From positions 1,054,001 to 1,118,000 of the forward strand of contig NZ_LR134117.1 in assembly GCF_900635445.1 (NCBI RefSeq): DNA of 64,000 nucleotides, given 5' to 3'. Origin of the DNA: Serratia odorifera. Its GTDB lineage: Bacteria > Pseudomonadota > Gammaproteobacteria > Enterobacterales > Enterobacteriaceae. Both the position numbers and the translations under genes were made by a program. Of this stretch, positions 40,078 through 48,988 are shown in pieces. Under the pieces are notes generated by a model. It was not told the DNA's origin and did not search any database. It saw only the letters and a program-made list of their open reading frames with translations. Each line of letters starts with the position of its first letter. The stretch's first letter is position 1.

Positions 40078-41783
40078 TTTTCCTGCTTTGCGGCCTGTGG
40101 TTACTGCCGCTAAGCGCACAAGCCTCACTGTTTGGCGGCAACGGCGGTAGCCAGTTTGTGCCCGTCGATCGGGCATTTGCCTTCGATTTTCAGCAAAAAG
40201 ACCACCAACTGACGCTAAGCTGGCAAATACGCCCCGGTTATTATCTGTATCGCCAGCAAATCAAGCTGGTGCCGCAGCAGGCCCAATTGGGAGCCGTTAC
40301 GCTACCCAGCGGCTTGAGCCATAAAGATGAGTTCTTCGGCGAGGTTGAGATTTACCAGCAGCAATTGAGGTTGCCGCTGACGCTACAGCAGGCCGGTGAC
40401 AACGCCAGCCTCAGCGTCACCTATCAGGGCTGTGCCGAAGCCGGTTTTTGCTATCCGCCGGAAACCCGCGTGGTCCCGCTGAATGCCGTGATCGCCGCCG
40501 CAACGCCGAGCCCAACGCCGGCTGCTGCGCTGCAGCCGTCCCCGACGGTATCGGCGCCACCGGCCGAACTGCCGTTCTCACCGCTGTGGGCGCTGTTGAT
40601 TGGCATCGGTATCGCCTTTACCCCGTGCGTATTGCCGATGTATCCATTGATTTCCGGCATTATTCTTGGCCGTGAACGCCCGCACAGCAGCGGCCGCATC
40701 CTGTTGCTGGCGGTGGTGTATGTGCAAGGTATGGCGCTGACCTATACCCTGCTTGGGCTGGTGGTGGCCGCCGCCGGGCTGCAATTCCAGGCGGCGCTGC
40801 AACACCCTTACGTCCTGATTGGCCTGTCGCTGCTGTTTATTGCGCTGGCGTTGTCGATGTTCGGCCTCTACTCGCTGCAATTGCCGTCATCACTGCAAAC
40901 CCGGCTGGCCACGTGGAGCAACACCCAGCGCGGCGGCTCGCTGGCCGGGGTGTTCGCCATGGGCGCGCTGGCCGGGCTGATCTGCTCGCCATGCACTACC
41001 GCACCGCTCAGCGCCATCCTGTTGTATATCGCGCAGAGCGGCAACCTGTGGGCCGGTGGCGGTACGCTGTATCTGTATGCCTTGGGCATGGGCATCCCGC
41101 TGGTGCTGGTCACCCTGTTCGGCAACCGACTGCTGCCGCGCAGCGGGCCGTGGATGCAATACGTGAAAGAAGCGTTCGGCTTCGTCATTCTGGCGCTGCC
41201 GGTATTCCTGCTTGAGCGGGTGATTGGCGACGTCTGGGGTCTGCGACTATGGAGCCTGCTGGGTCTGGCATTCTTTGGCTGGGCCTTTGCACTCAGCCTA
41301 ACCGCCACGCGTCGCTGGGCGCGTCTGGCACAATTGCTGCTGCTGGCCGCCGCGGTGATCGTCGCCCGGCCGTTGCAAGACTGGGCTTTCGGCTCCAATG
41401 CCACACAGCAGGCAGCGCAGCCGCACCTCAATTTTACCCGTGTCGATAACGTGGCGCAGCTCGAACAGGCGCTGCAGCAGGCGCAGGGCAAGCCGGTGAT
41501 GCTGGATCTGTACGCCGACTGGTGCGTCGCCTGCAAAGAGTTCGAAAAATATACCTTCAGCGACCGCGCAGTACAGGCCCGTCTGGCCAATACCGTCCTG
41601 TTGCAGGCTGACGTGACCGCCAACAGCAGCGAACAGGCTGCGCTGCTCAAGCAGCTCAAGGTGCTGGGGTTACCGACTATCCTGTTCTTTGATGCTCAAG
41701 GGCAAGAGCTGCCGGCCGCCCGCGTTACCGGCTTCATGGACGCGCAGACCTTTGATGCGCATTTGCAGAAAACAGTGCCATAA
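40053..41783 (+). CDS. dsbD: Thiol:disulfide interchange protein DsbD
   Basis: Moves reducing power from cytoplasmic thioredoxin to periplasmic DsbC, DsbG and CcmG. It is 576 aa. After a signal peptide (about 1-24) comes the alpha domain with Cys pair in GCAEAGFCYPP. The eight-helix beta domain has its Cys in FTPCVLPMYPL and ICSPCTTAPLS. The C-terminal thioredoxin-like gamma domain has DWCVACK. It overlaps cutA and is followed by a TetR-type regulator gene. Confidence 0.97.
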   Translation: MDQRIVKLIFLLCGLWLLPLSAQASLFGGNGGSQFVPVDRAFAFDFQQKDHQLTLSWQIRPGYYLYRQQIKLVPQQAQLGAVTLPSGLSHKDEFFGEVEIYQQQLRLPLTLQQAGDNASLSVTYQGCAEAGFCYPPETRVVPLNAVIAAATPSPTPAAALQPSPTVSAPPAELPFSPLWALLIGIGIAFTPCVLPMYPLISGIILGRERPHSSGRILLLAVVYVQGMALTYTLLGLVVAAAGLQFQAALQHPYVLIGLSLLFIALALSMFGLYSLQLPSSLQTRLATWSNTQRGGSLAGVFAMGALAGLICSPCTTAPLSAILLYIAQSGNLWAGGGTLYLYALGMGIPLVLVTLFGNRLLPRSGPWMQYVKEAFGFVILALPVFLLERVIGDVWGLRLWSLLGLAFFGWAFALSLTATRRWARLAQLLLLAAAVIVARPLQDWAFGSNATQQAAQPHLNFTRVDNVAQLEQALQQAQGKPVMLDLYADWCVACKEFEKYTFSDRAVQARLANTVLLQADVTANSSEQAALLKQLKVLGLPTILFFDAQGQELPAARVTGFMDAQTFDAHLQKTVP

Positions 41784-41824
41784 ACGACACTGAGGTTCAT
41801 AACAAGAGTTTGGAGGGGTTACAC

Positions 41825-42400
41825 GTGCAACGCGAACTTGTTCTTGATACGGCGCTGGGACTATTGGAACAAAAGGGTCTGGCGACCACCACGCTGGAAA
41901 TGCTGGCGGAAAAACTCGGCATGCAGCCCAGCGATTTCAAGCCGTTCTGGGCGGATCGCGAAGCCCTGCTGTACGACTGTCTGCGTCATCACGGGCAGCA
42001 GATCGATGCCTGGCGCCGCCAGCTATTACTGGACGAATCCCTTAGCCCGCAGCAAAAACTGCTGGCGCGCTACGACGTGCTGGCCGAGTACGTGAAAAAC
42101 GATCGTTATCCCGGCTGCCTGTTTATCGCCGCCTGCAGCGTGTTCCCCGAAGACGACCATCCGATCCACCAGTTGGCGGAGCAGCAAAAGATGACCTCCC
42201 TCGAGCTGACCCGCGACCTGCTACGCGAAATGGATGCGGATGACGCCGACATGGTGGCTCAGCAAATGGAGCTGGTGCAGGAAGGGTGTTTGAGCAAACT
42301 GCTGATCAAACGGCAGCTTCAGGATGTATCGGTTGCCAAACGGCTGGCAGAGGATATTCTGCAGGTAGCACAATGCCGTAAACACGGTGCGTTAAGCTAG
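41825..42400 (+). CDS. yjdC: TetR/AcrR-family regulator YjdC
   Basis: A 191-residue TetR-type repressor from a GTG start with GGAGGGG upstream. The N-terminal helix-turn-helix is in about 10-50 (ATTTLEMLAEKLGMQPSDFK), followed by a helical ligand-binding domain with YPGCLFIAACSVFPE. Length and position next to dsbD match E. coli YjdC. Its targets are unknown. Confidence 0.9.
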   Translation: MQRELVLDTALGLLEQKGLATTTLEMLAEKLGMQPSDFKPFWADREALLYDCLRHHGQQIDAWRRQLLLDESLSPQQKLLARYDVLAEYVKNDRYPGCLFIAACSVFPEDDHPIHQLAEQQKMTSLELTRDLLREMDADDADMVAQQMELVQEGCLSKLLIKRQLQDVSVAKRLAEDILQVAQCRKHGALS

Positions 42401-42559
42401 AATTGTGCCCCCACTGACGCCGGCATGAGCCTGATTTATCACGCCAAGGACAAACTTCAGGCAGTTTGTTTGAAAAGTCAGCGAGCGCGCCGGTTTTTTG
42501 GCGTTTATGACATAAAGCGATTGACGCCATCGGGCCTTTAGGGTTTAATGCGGCGCGTT

Positions 42560-42635
42560 GCCCGGATAGCTCAGTCGGTAGAGCAGGGGATTGAAAATCC
42601 CCGTGTCCTTGGTTCGATTCCGAGTCCGGGCACCA
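42560..42635 (+). tRNA. tRNA-Phe(GAA)
   Basis: A 76-nt tRNA with encoded CCA: acceptor GCCCGGA paired with TCCGGGC, anticodon loop around TTGAAAA with anticodon GAA, and T-arm GGTTCGATTCC. It corresponds to pheU, next to yjdC in E. coli. Its 3' end is repeated 160 bp downstream. Confidence 0.97.
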
Positions 42636-42732
42636 TATTTAGAAGAACCCGCCTATGGCGGGTTTTTTGCTTTCTAGGGTATGGACTCTCCATCGAACTA
42701 CGTTCGATTATTCGGCCTGGCGGCCTCACCCT
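42619..42732 (+). repeat. Direct repeat, copy 1 (tRNA-Phe 3' end plus terminator)
   Basis: A 114-bp block beginning in the tRNA-Phe T-arm and including its terminator (42646-42668). It matches copy 2 at 42779-42892 with only two mismatches. Confidence 0.95.
42646..42668 (+). terminator. tRNA-Phe terminator
   Basis: AACCCGCC-TAT-GGCGGGTTTTTT stem-loop with T-run directly after the tRNA. Confidence 0.9.
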
Positions 42733-42778
42733 GCGGGCCAACGCCAAGCGTTGTTCAACCCGTCGCCAGCGACGGTTG

Positions 42779-42892
42779 TCCGAGTCCGGGCACCCTATTT
42801 AGAAGAACCCGCCTATGGCGGGTTTTTTGCTTTCTGGGGTATGGACTCTCCATCGAACTACGTTCGATTATTCGGCCTGGCGGCCTCACCCT
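42779..42892 (+). repeat. Direct repeat, copy 2 (tRNA-Phe 3' remnant plus terminator)
   Basis: Second copy of the 114-bp block, starting with the last 17 bases of the tRNA except for its final A, which is C here. It carries a second intact terminator (42806-42828). No complete tRNA is present in front of it. Confidence 0.95.
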
Positions 42893-43221
42893 CAGGAATA
42901 ATATTTCCCCACCAGCAGGTTTAGAAAAATCCGGCGGCCCTGAGTCAAACATAACCACGTTGGCAATCCGGACCAGAACGTCATTCACCGCCTCGTCTCT
43001 TGCCCGTCATGAATCTATCGGTCATTAACGGCTCCATTGTGCCCGCATTGAGCATAACAATGCACAAATTAACTTTTTCCTGCGGAAAATGGACTTGGTA
43101 CAGTAGCTGGTTGCGATTTATCTGCCCTTTTTTATCCGTTAAAGTGATTTAATCGTCCGTCGGGTTTACACAATCGACAGCATAACCGACGCTTAAAAGC
43201 TTTTTAATCGGGGAAATGGAC
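42893..43221. other. Intergenic region at the start of the accessory block
   Basis: About 330 bp with no supported gene. The part after 43060 is AT-rich and probably carries the promoter of the next gene. Confidence 0.6.
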
Positions 43222-43918
43222 ATGAAGAGTAATGACCTGGCGCATATTTATTACAATACCAATCAGCAAACCATGAAAGAGTGGCGCAATCATCCGCATA
43301 TTGGAGACGTCAAGCCAGGGTATTACGACTACATCAAACTTGCTGTTACCAGCGGCATAAAACCGCCGCTCACCGGACCGATCGCACAGCTTTTTAACGA
43401 TATCGAAGAACAACTGAAAAATGATCCACTCGCCGACCTCTTGCCAAGGGCGGGATTTCACTTCACCTTTTTACCCCTGACTTTACCACTGTACACAGAA
43501 AACCAAAGGTTACCCGGCAAGGCTAGACGGTTATTGGATATTTGGCATGATTATGATGCAAAAAACCTTCACCTCCGAGAGCTAAGACTCATCGCCTTGC
43601 CCAGTCAGTTATTGCTAGCAGGAATACCTGATGATTCCAACGTGGTCATGGCGTCGGACATTATGTGAAAAGGTTTTAGACTCACCATGGCGGGACGAGC
43701 TGCTTGCACGTCATTCCAGCACCCCGTTACCCGCGCCGTTCTGGCACAGTACCTTGTTACGTTATAATGCAGCGTTTTTGCCCGAGATAATGAGGACGTT
43801 TTTCCGCAACAATCGATCGCGACGTTTTGGCGATGTGTCAGGAGAGCTACAATTGGCCATGGTTAATTATAACTGGACTCGGGGCACTTCAATTGATAAC
43901 GCCATAGTTTATCAATAA
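43222..43918 (+). CDS. 2H phosphoesterase-like protein, frame-disrupted
   Basis: Not a recognised named gene. The restored protein is 231 aa and holds two H-x-T motifs: HFTFLPLTLP (about 85) and FWHSTLLRYNA (about 175). Two such motifs are the hallmark of the 2H phosphoesterase superfamily (2'-5' RNA ligase, CPDase, LigT). The start at 43222 follows GGGGA with 7-nt spacing; 43216 is too close to it. The frame breaks between about 43640 and 43665 (one base extra), splitting the two motifs into separate ORFs. It lies just past the tRNA-Phe repeat and is more AT-rich than its neighbours, which suggests acquisition. Confidence 0.6.
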
Positions 43919-44035
43919 ACTGAATATCTGATTCAACGGCGCGTTCTATGTCCGCCAGGTACGGCTGTAGCGCATGATAGATTACGCGAGTTTAACGCCG
44001 AAAGCCCCTTCCTCCTCTACCACTTAATACGCTCA

Positions 44036-45388
44036 TTACCTGATTACCGTCACCATCAGGCCAGGGTGGCTGTTGCGCGCCGACAGCGACCATTCATGCG
44101 CCAGCGCGATTTCCCGGCAAATCGCCAGCCCCAGCCCGGCTCCCACATCCCGCCGGTGCTCGCCTCGCCAAAAGCGTGAAAACATCACCGACAGCTGTTC
44201 TGGCTCTACGCCAGGCCCCCAGTCGCGCACGCTGATGCTGTCGGCGTTGATGTCGATCGCGATCTCCGTAGCGGCAGGTGCGTGTTGTATGGCGTTTTCG
44301 ATCAGATTTTTCAGCAAGGTAAACAGCGCGCCGCGATCGGCTTGCCATATGATTTTTTCATGCATATCGCTGGCGATCAGCTTTACCTTGGCATCGTCGG
44401 CAATTTTTTGTAAAAAGAACAGCACATTACGCGCAACTTCGCAGGCATCAACCGGTTGAAAACGGTAGCTGAGCGGCTCGCTGGCCTCGGCCAGCAACAG
44501 GATCTGTTGCACATGCCGCGCGAGGTGTGCCACATGCATCAGTAACGGCTCTCGAGGAACCAAATCGCCTTCCATGGTTTCAACTTCGGCCCGAATCAAA
44601 GTCAGAGGGGTTTTTAATTCATGCGCCGCTTTGGCCAGGAAATCCTGCTGCACCCGATAGCCGTTTTCAAGCCGCTCCAGCGCGTGATTAAAACTGCCGA
44701 TCAGCGGAACGATTTCAGCGGCCACGCATTGGGTTGGCACGCGGTCACTGAGTGATTGCGGGGTGATCGCCGCCGCGGCACGCGAGGCCTGACGCAAGGG
44801 CCTGAGGGCATACTTCAGGCTCACATAGGCACAAAGCGTAAAAACAAAAAGCAGCACCACGCTGAACACCATGATACCGAGACGGATAAAAGGCAGGGCA
44901 AATTCCTGGTGCAGAAAACTGACGATGCGGGAACTGACCGTCAATTGCATAAACCAGGTTTTACCATGATGTTCAAAGGGTTCTGTCGCACCATCGTAGA
45001 AGACACCATGCGTTGTAAACTCAAAGCGACGCCGCTGCAGTTCGGCGATCGATGCCAGATGCGGCCAGTTTCTGACGCCGGGCGACATCAGCACCACCTT
45101 GCCGCGAGCATCCATGACTCGAAACGCGGTTTCCTCGCTCAGGCTATCGTACAACCAGTGTGGGTGCTCCGCATCGCCGCTAAAACCGACCGGGTTGCCG
45201 CTGCCGTCGTACTCCAGCTTTTGTGCCAGATGCAGGGTACGTTCCGACAGGTTCATTCCCGGCAAACGGTCTTTGACGATTGCGCCAAACAGCAGCAGAA
45301 AACCGATGCTCAGCAGAATACCGCCGACCAGGGTCAGCAAAATCCTCAGCGATAGGCTATTGATCCACAGCGTTTTTTCTAAGCGCAT
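44036..45388 (-). CDS. Two-component sensor histidine kinase
   Basis: Inner-membrane kinase of 450 aa. Transmembrane segments at about 13-35 and 160-182 flank a periplasmic sensor domain of about 125 residues. HAMP region, then HisKA with AAHELKTPLTLIRAEVE. The HATPase has N-box NLIENAIQH, G1 DWGPGVEP and G2 GAGLGLAICREIA. It belongs to the OmpR-partner class (PmrB/QseC-like) and overlaps the regulator gene by about 30 bp. The start at 45388 is placed 7 nt after GGGGGC. Confidence 0.88.
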   Translation of the reverse strand: MRLEKTLWINSLSLRILLTLVGGILLSIGFLLLFGAIVKDRLPGMNLSERTLHLAQKLEYDGSGNPVGFSGDAEHPHWLYDSLSEETAFRVMDARGKVVLMSPGVRNWPHLASIAELQRRRFEFTTHGVFYDGATEPFEHHGKTWFMQLTVSSRIVSFLHQEFALPFIRLGIMVFSVVLLFVFTLCAYVSLKYALRPLRQASRAAAAITPQSLSDRVPTQCVAAEIVPLIGSFNHALERLENGYRVQQDFLAKAAHELKTPLTLIRAEVETMEGDLVPREPLLMHVAHLARHVQQILLLAEASEPLSYRFQPVDACEVARNVLFFLQKIADDAKVKLIASDMHEKIIWQADRGALFTLLKNLIENAIQHAPAATEIAIDINADSISVRDWGPGVEPEQLSVMFSRFWRGEHRRDVGAGLGLAICREIALAHEWSLSARNSHPGLMVTVIR

Positions 45389-46043
45389 AGCCATGCCCCC
45401 TGACATTGACGATCTGTAGGCTAGAGCCGACGGCAGTGAGCTTGCGCCGTAAACGATGTAACGCCACATCCAGCGCATTGGGAGTAATGGCTACGCTTAA
45501 TCCCCATCCCGCCGCTTCCATAGCGCTGCGGCGCAGCACCTCACCCTGACGGTGGATCAGAGCCGACATGATTTGCATCTCGGCTGGCGCCAGCGTAATA
45601 CTTTTATCACCGCATTGCATCGCGCCGGCTTCCAGCGACAACACCACATCCTGGTAGCCGGGCTGAAGCGGCTGACGGGTCGCCGGGCGACGCAGCAGCG
45701 CCCGCACGCGCGCCACCAGCTCCGCCATCGCAAAAGGCTTCGGCAGGTAGTCATCCGCCCCCGCTTCCAACCCTTCAACGCGATCGTGCAAGGCATCTCT
45801 GGCGGTAAGAATCAGACAGGGAACCGGTGAACTGGCCTGACGCAGGCGCCGCAGCAGCGACAATCCATCACCGTCGGGTAATCCACGATCAATAATCAAT
45901 CCCTGGTAGGCTATTTGCCGGGTTGCGCTCCACGCCTGTTCGCTACGTTCTACCTGGTCGGTGGCAATCCCCGCAGCGGCCAACCCCTTGCCGATCAACT
46001 TCGCAAGTTGCTGATGATCTTCGACTAACAATATTCTGCTCAT
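45357..46043 (-). CDS. OmpR/PhoB-family response regulator
   Basis: A 228-residue regulator. Receiver domain (about 1-115) with acidic pocket EDH, phosphorylated Asp in LIIDRGLPDGDG (about D51) and Lys in PKPFAMAELV (about K101). C-terminal winged helix (about 125-225) with LHRLRRKL. Its start overlaps the stop of the preceding MipA gene (TAATG). Confidence 0.92.
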   Translation of the reverse strand: MSRILLVEDHQQLAKLIGKGLAAAGIATDQVERSEQAWSATRQIAYQGLIIDRGLPDGDGLSLLRRLRQASSPVPCLILTARDALHDRVEGLEAGADDYLPKPFAMAELVARVRALLRRPATRQPLQPGYQDVVLSLEAGAMQCGDKSITLAPAEMQIMSALIHRQGEVLRRSAMEAAGWGLSVAITPNALDVALHRLRRKLTAVGSSLQIVNVRGHGYALRKNAVDQ

Positions 46044-46861
46044 TAGAAGTAGTAGGCATATCCCAGGAAAAAGCGGTTTTCAGTGGTTCGCTCCGTTATC
46101 GGGCTATCGCCAATCTCTGTCGACAGACGCGTCGCCTGGACGTCGAACATAACGGCATGGTGCGGGTTAAACGCGTAAATCGCTCGCATGCCGATTTCAA
46201 CGTCAATCCCCGCCTCGCCCTGATAAGCAGGGCGCCCGGCGCGCGCTTCCTCCGCACGTACGCCGTAATAATAATCAGTGTATTTATCATCGTGCCAGGT
46301 TAGGCCGAAACGTGGAGTGAGGGTAACGCTGTCGCCGATGCGCCAGGATCTGTCAGCCGCCAGGGCAATCTGCTGCCCTTTGCTATTCCCCGAAACGTCA
46401 TGCGTCCAGTCGGCATGCAGGTTCACCAACGCGGTCTGCCATTCGATCCGCACGCCGCCCCATAGCCCCCCTTTGCGCTCTGCCATTCCGTCAAGCACCG
46501 GTGAATCATCTGCGTGATACCCTGCCCCGTCATAGCGTCCAATTAGACCGAAATTAAGCCGCTGAGTTTCACTCAACGCCAAGCCGGGCAGTTTGAGCTC
46601 CAGGCCGGTGCCGAAGAAATGGAAATAGCGGTTATCCACGTGGAGTAATGGCATCACGCTGGTGTCGCGATCGATAGATTTATAGGCTTTTTGACTACTG
46701 ACGACGCCAACGCCCAATCCCCAGACGCTTTCCTGCTCGACGGTGGCCGGTTGCGCCAAAGTGGAAAAAGACCAACACAACAATAGGGAACAAGCCGTGG
46801 CCGTAGCGTGAGGTAGGATAGGGGTACGGCTGCCGAACAACGGGCGATAAAGAGCATTCAT
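46043..46861 (-). CDS. MipA/OmpV-family outer-membrane protein
   Basis: A 272-residue outer-membrane beta-barrel. The signal peptide (about 1-36) ends near LAQ. Barrel strands alternate aromatic and polar residues, ending in FLGYAYYF with the C-terminal Phe used for BAM recognition. The E. coli member scaffolds murein hydrolase MltA. It is first in an operon with a two-component system; GGAGG precedes the start. Confidence 0.88.
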   Translation of the reverse strand: MNALYRPLFGSRTPILPHATATACSLLLCWSFSTLAQPATVEQESVWGLGVGVVSSQKAYKSIDRDTSVMPLLHVDNRYFHFFGTGLELKLPGLALSETQRLNFGLIGRYDGAGYHADDSPVLDGMAERKGGLWGGVRIEWQTALVNLHADWTHDVSGNSKGQQIALAADRSWRIGDSVTLTPRFGLTWHDDKYTDYYYGVRAEEARAGRPAYQGEAGIDVEIGMRAIYAFNPHHAVMFDVQATRLSTEIGDSPITERTTENRFFLGYAYYF

Positions 46862-47175
46862 GGCGGTCCTCCAGGATGATGAATGCGTCCATCATCAGGA
46901 GGTTTTTCTTACTGGTTGCTTACTGAACCCAGCCAACGGCAAAAAAGAGTCATAGCCATCTTCAATGCAGCCGCGATTATTTATAAATTCTACTCATCAC
47001 TATATTCAGCTGATGGCTATTAAAAAATAAAACGCGCTCTGTTAAAACTGAGCACGTATTATTCTGGCCTTGATCGGGGGTAAATAGCGGAATGTTCTGC
47101 CTGGCCGGTCAGGCGTCGCTCGGGCGTTTGCCAGAGCAAAGTATGTCGAACACCACCCACCATCAGGATACGCCG
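46862..47175. other. Divergent promoter region, mipA operon/cyclophilin-like gene
   Basis: About 310 bp without a supported gene. It holds an inverted repeat GATGATG-N8-CATCATC (46875-46896) just upstream of mipA, overlapping the expected 5' leader, and AT-rich sequence near 46970-47030. Confidence 0.5.
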
Positions 47176-47526
47176 ATGAAATTGAATATTATCATTGATG
47201 GCTATGCCCGTACGGCCACGCTTAATCACAGCCAGGCCAGTAAAGATTTTGTCGCCTTGCTGCCGCTCACGCTGACCTTGCAGGACTATGCCGCAACGGA
47301 AAAAATCAGCGTTCTGCCCTCTCGCCTGACCGTCTCGGACTCCCCAGCCGGCACCGCCGCACGGAAAGGCGACATTACATTTTATGCCCCGTGGGGAAAT
47401 CTGGCGCTGTTTTATCAAGATCATGGTTACGCCTCCGGGCTGGTAAAACTCGGTCAGTTTGACGAACCCGGCGCCGTTCCCAGCCAACAAAAATCCTGCA
47501 CGGCAAGGTTCGAACTCGCCCAGTAA
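47176..47526 (+). CDS. Cyclophilin-like domain protein
   Basis: A 116-residue protein starting MKLNIIIDGYARTATLNHSQ, with LLPLTLTLQDYAATEKIS and KGDITFYAPWGNLALFY, the pattern of the cyclophilin-like (PF18050) family. These are not proven prolyl isomerases and their role is unknown. The start at 47176 follows AGGA with 6-nt spacing; earlier in-frame ATGs (47092, 47143) lack similarity. It stands alone between divergent and convergent operons. Confidence 0.8.
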   Translation: MKLNIIIDGYARTATLNHSQASKDFVALLPLTLTLQDYAATEKISVLPSRLTVSDSPAGTAARKGDITFYAPWGNLALFYQDHGYASGLVKLGQFDEPGAVPSQQKSCTARFELAQ

Positions 47527-47595
47527 TTCAGAGGCTCTCACCAGGCAATCGACGCGCTTTGCATGGATGCAAAAGTAACCTCTCCACAATTATCG

Positions 47596-48975
47596 TCAAC
47601 GCATCTGCAGAATGATAACGTTGCTGCTGGCCGGATCCGTACGTTCACGCAGTTGCTTGACCTCGGCTTCCTGCACCGCGCCACCGTGGTTACCCCACGA
47701 CGTCCTGACAAACGACAATACCTCGGCAATCTCCCGATCTGAGAGCTGATTGCGGAACGGCGGCATGCGATAGGCATCAGGTACCCCATTGGCAACAATC
47801 CGCATCGAACCGTTCAGCGTAATGTTGATAGAGGACGCATTTTCCTTGGCGAGCGAAGAAGCCGAGCCGGCAAGCGGCGGGATCCATTGTCCCTGACCAC
47901 GCCCATCCTGGCCATGGCAGGCACTGCATTTCGCCGCGAAGGTTTGCGCCCCCGGCACCTTCAACCTCTGCGCTGGCGACAGCCTGTTGTGAGCGCTGGC
48001 ATCATACTGCCAAGGCTCACCGTCACGCTCTGCATCACCCGGCAGCGATTTGAGGTAGTGCGCGACCGCCTTGAGGTCATAGTCCGTCATAAACTGCGTC
48101 GAATTGTTGAAAGCCTCGGTCATCGAACCGAATACCACGGCATGCTTGTTGCGACCGGTTTTAAGCAGTTGCACGATCTCCTCCTCGCTCCAGCGGCCGA
48201 GTCCGGTATTGTGATCGCCGCGCAGACTTGGCGCATACCAGCCATCCAATAGCGCCCCGGAAAGGTAGAGCGGACTGCGTTCGGTCAGCGCTTTCTCATT
48301 CATCGCGACACTGCGCGGCGTGTGACAACTGCCACAGTGACCGGCACCTTGAACGATATAGGCGCCGCGATTCCACAATGCTTCCTCTTCGCCGGTATTG
48401 GTAAGGTTTTTCGCCTGGTAAGGCTCCGATTCGGTGAACAGGGCATTCCACAATGCCAACGGCCAGCGCATATTTAACGGCCAGGGGATCTCGCTGGGTC
48501 TGTTCTGCTCACTGACCGGAGAAACGCCATGCAGGAAGAAGGCATACAGCGCCTGTACGTCTTCGTCGCTGAGCTTGGCATAAGAAGGATATGGCATCGC
48601 GGGATAGAGCCGGTGGCCATCGGCGGCAACGCCCTGTCGTAATGCCCGGTCAAAGTCCGCCAGACGGTAGCTGCCGATGCCGGTTTGCTTGTCAGGCGTA
48701 ATGTTGGTGGCAAAGATTGCCCCCATCGGGGTCGCCATTTCAAGGCCGCCGGCAAACGGCTTACTGTCCGGTGTGCTATGACATGCCACACAATCGCTGA
48801 GTCGAGCGACATACTCACCACGCTGGATCAACTCAGCCGTCGGCGTCGATATGGCGGTTGCCTCGTCAAAGGGGGATGCCGGCGTGCGTGTGACAAACCA
48901 CGCTATAGCCAGCGCCGCGACCACACCGATGAGCAATAGCATGAGCAAGGCCTTTTTCAATCTGGATCGCCTCAT
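47596..48975 (-). CDS. Triheme cytochrome c subunit of the molybdenum hydroxylase
   Basis: Membrane-anchored periplasmic c-type cytochrome of 459 aa. An N-terminal transmembrane anchor (about 9-29) is followed by three heme motifs: CVACH (about 62), CGSCH (about 215) and CSACH (about 355), the layout of alcohol/aldehyde dehydrogenase cytochrome subunits. It is the last gene of the iorA-iorB-cyt c operon, 13 bp after the Mo subunit, and likely passes electrons to quinone or to an oxidase. Confidence 0.9.
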   Translation of the reverse strand: MRRSRLKKALLMLLLIGVVAALAIAWFVTRTPASPFDEATAISTPTAELIQRGEYVARLSDCVACHSTPDSKPFAGGLEMATPMGAIFATNITPDKQTGIGSYRLADFDRALRQGVAADGHRLYPAMPYPSYAKLSDEDVQALYAFFLHGVSPVSEQNRPSEIPWPLNMRWPLALWNALFTESEPYQAKNLTNTGEEEALWNRGAYIVQGAGHCGSCHTPRSVAMNEKALTERSPLYLSGALLDGWYAPSLRGDHNTGLGRWSEEEIVQLLKTGRNKHAVVFGSMTEAFNNSTQFMTDYDLKAVAHYLKSLPGDAERDGEPWQYDASAHNRLSPAQRLKVPGAQTFAAKCSACHGQDGRGQGQWIPPLAGSASSLAKENASSINITLNGSMRIVANGVPDAYRMPPFRNQLSDREIAEVLSFVRTSWGNHGGAVQEAEVKQLRERTDPASSNVIILQMR

Positions 48976-48988
48976 TTGTCGCTCTCCC

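Noticed and set aside
42655..43028. Overlapping ORFs through the tRNA-Phe direct repeats
   Set aside because: They arise from the repeated terminator block, and their reading covers the terminators themselves.
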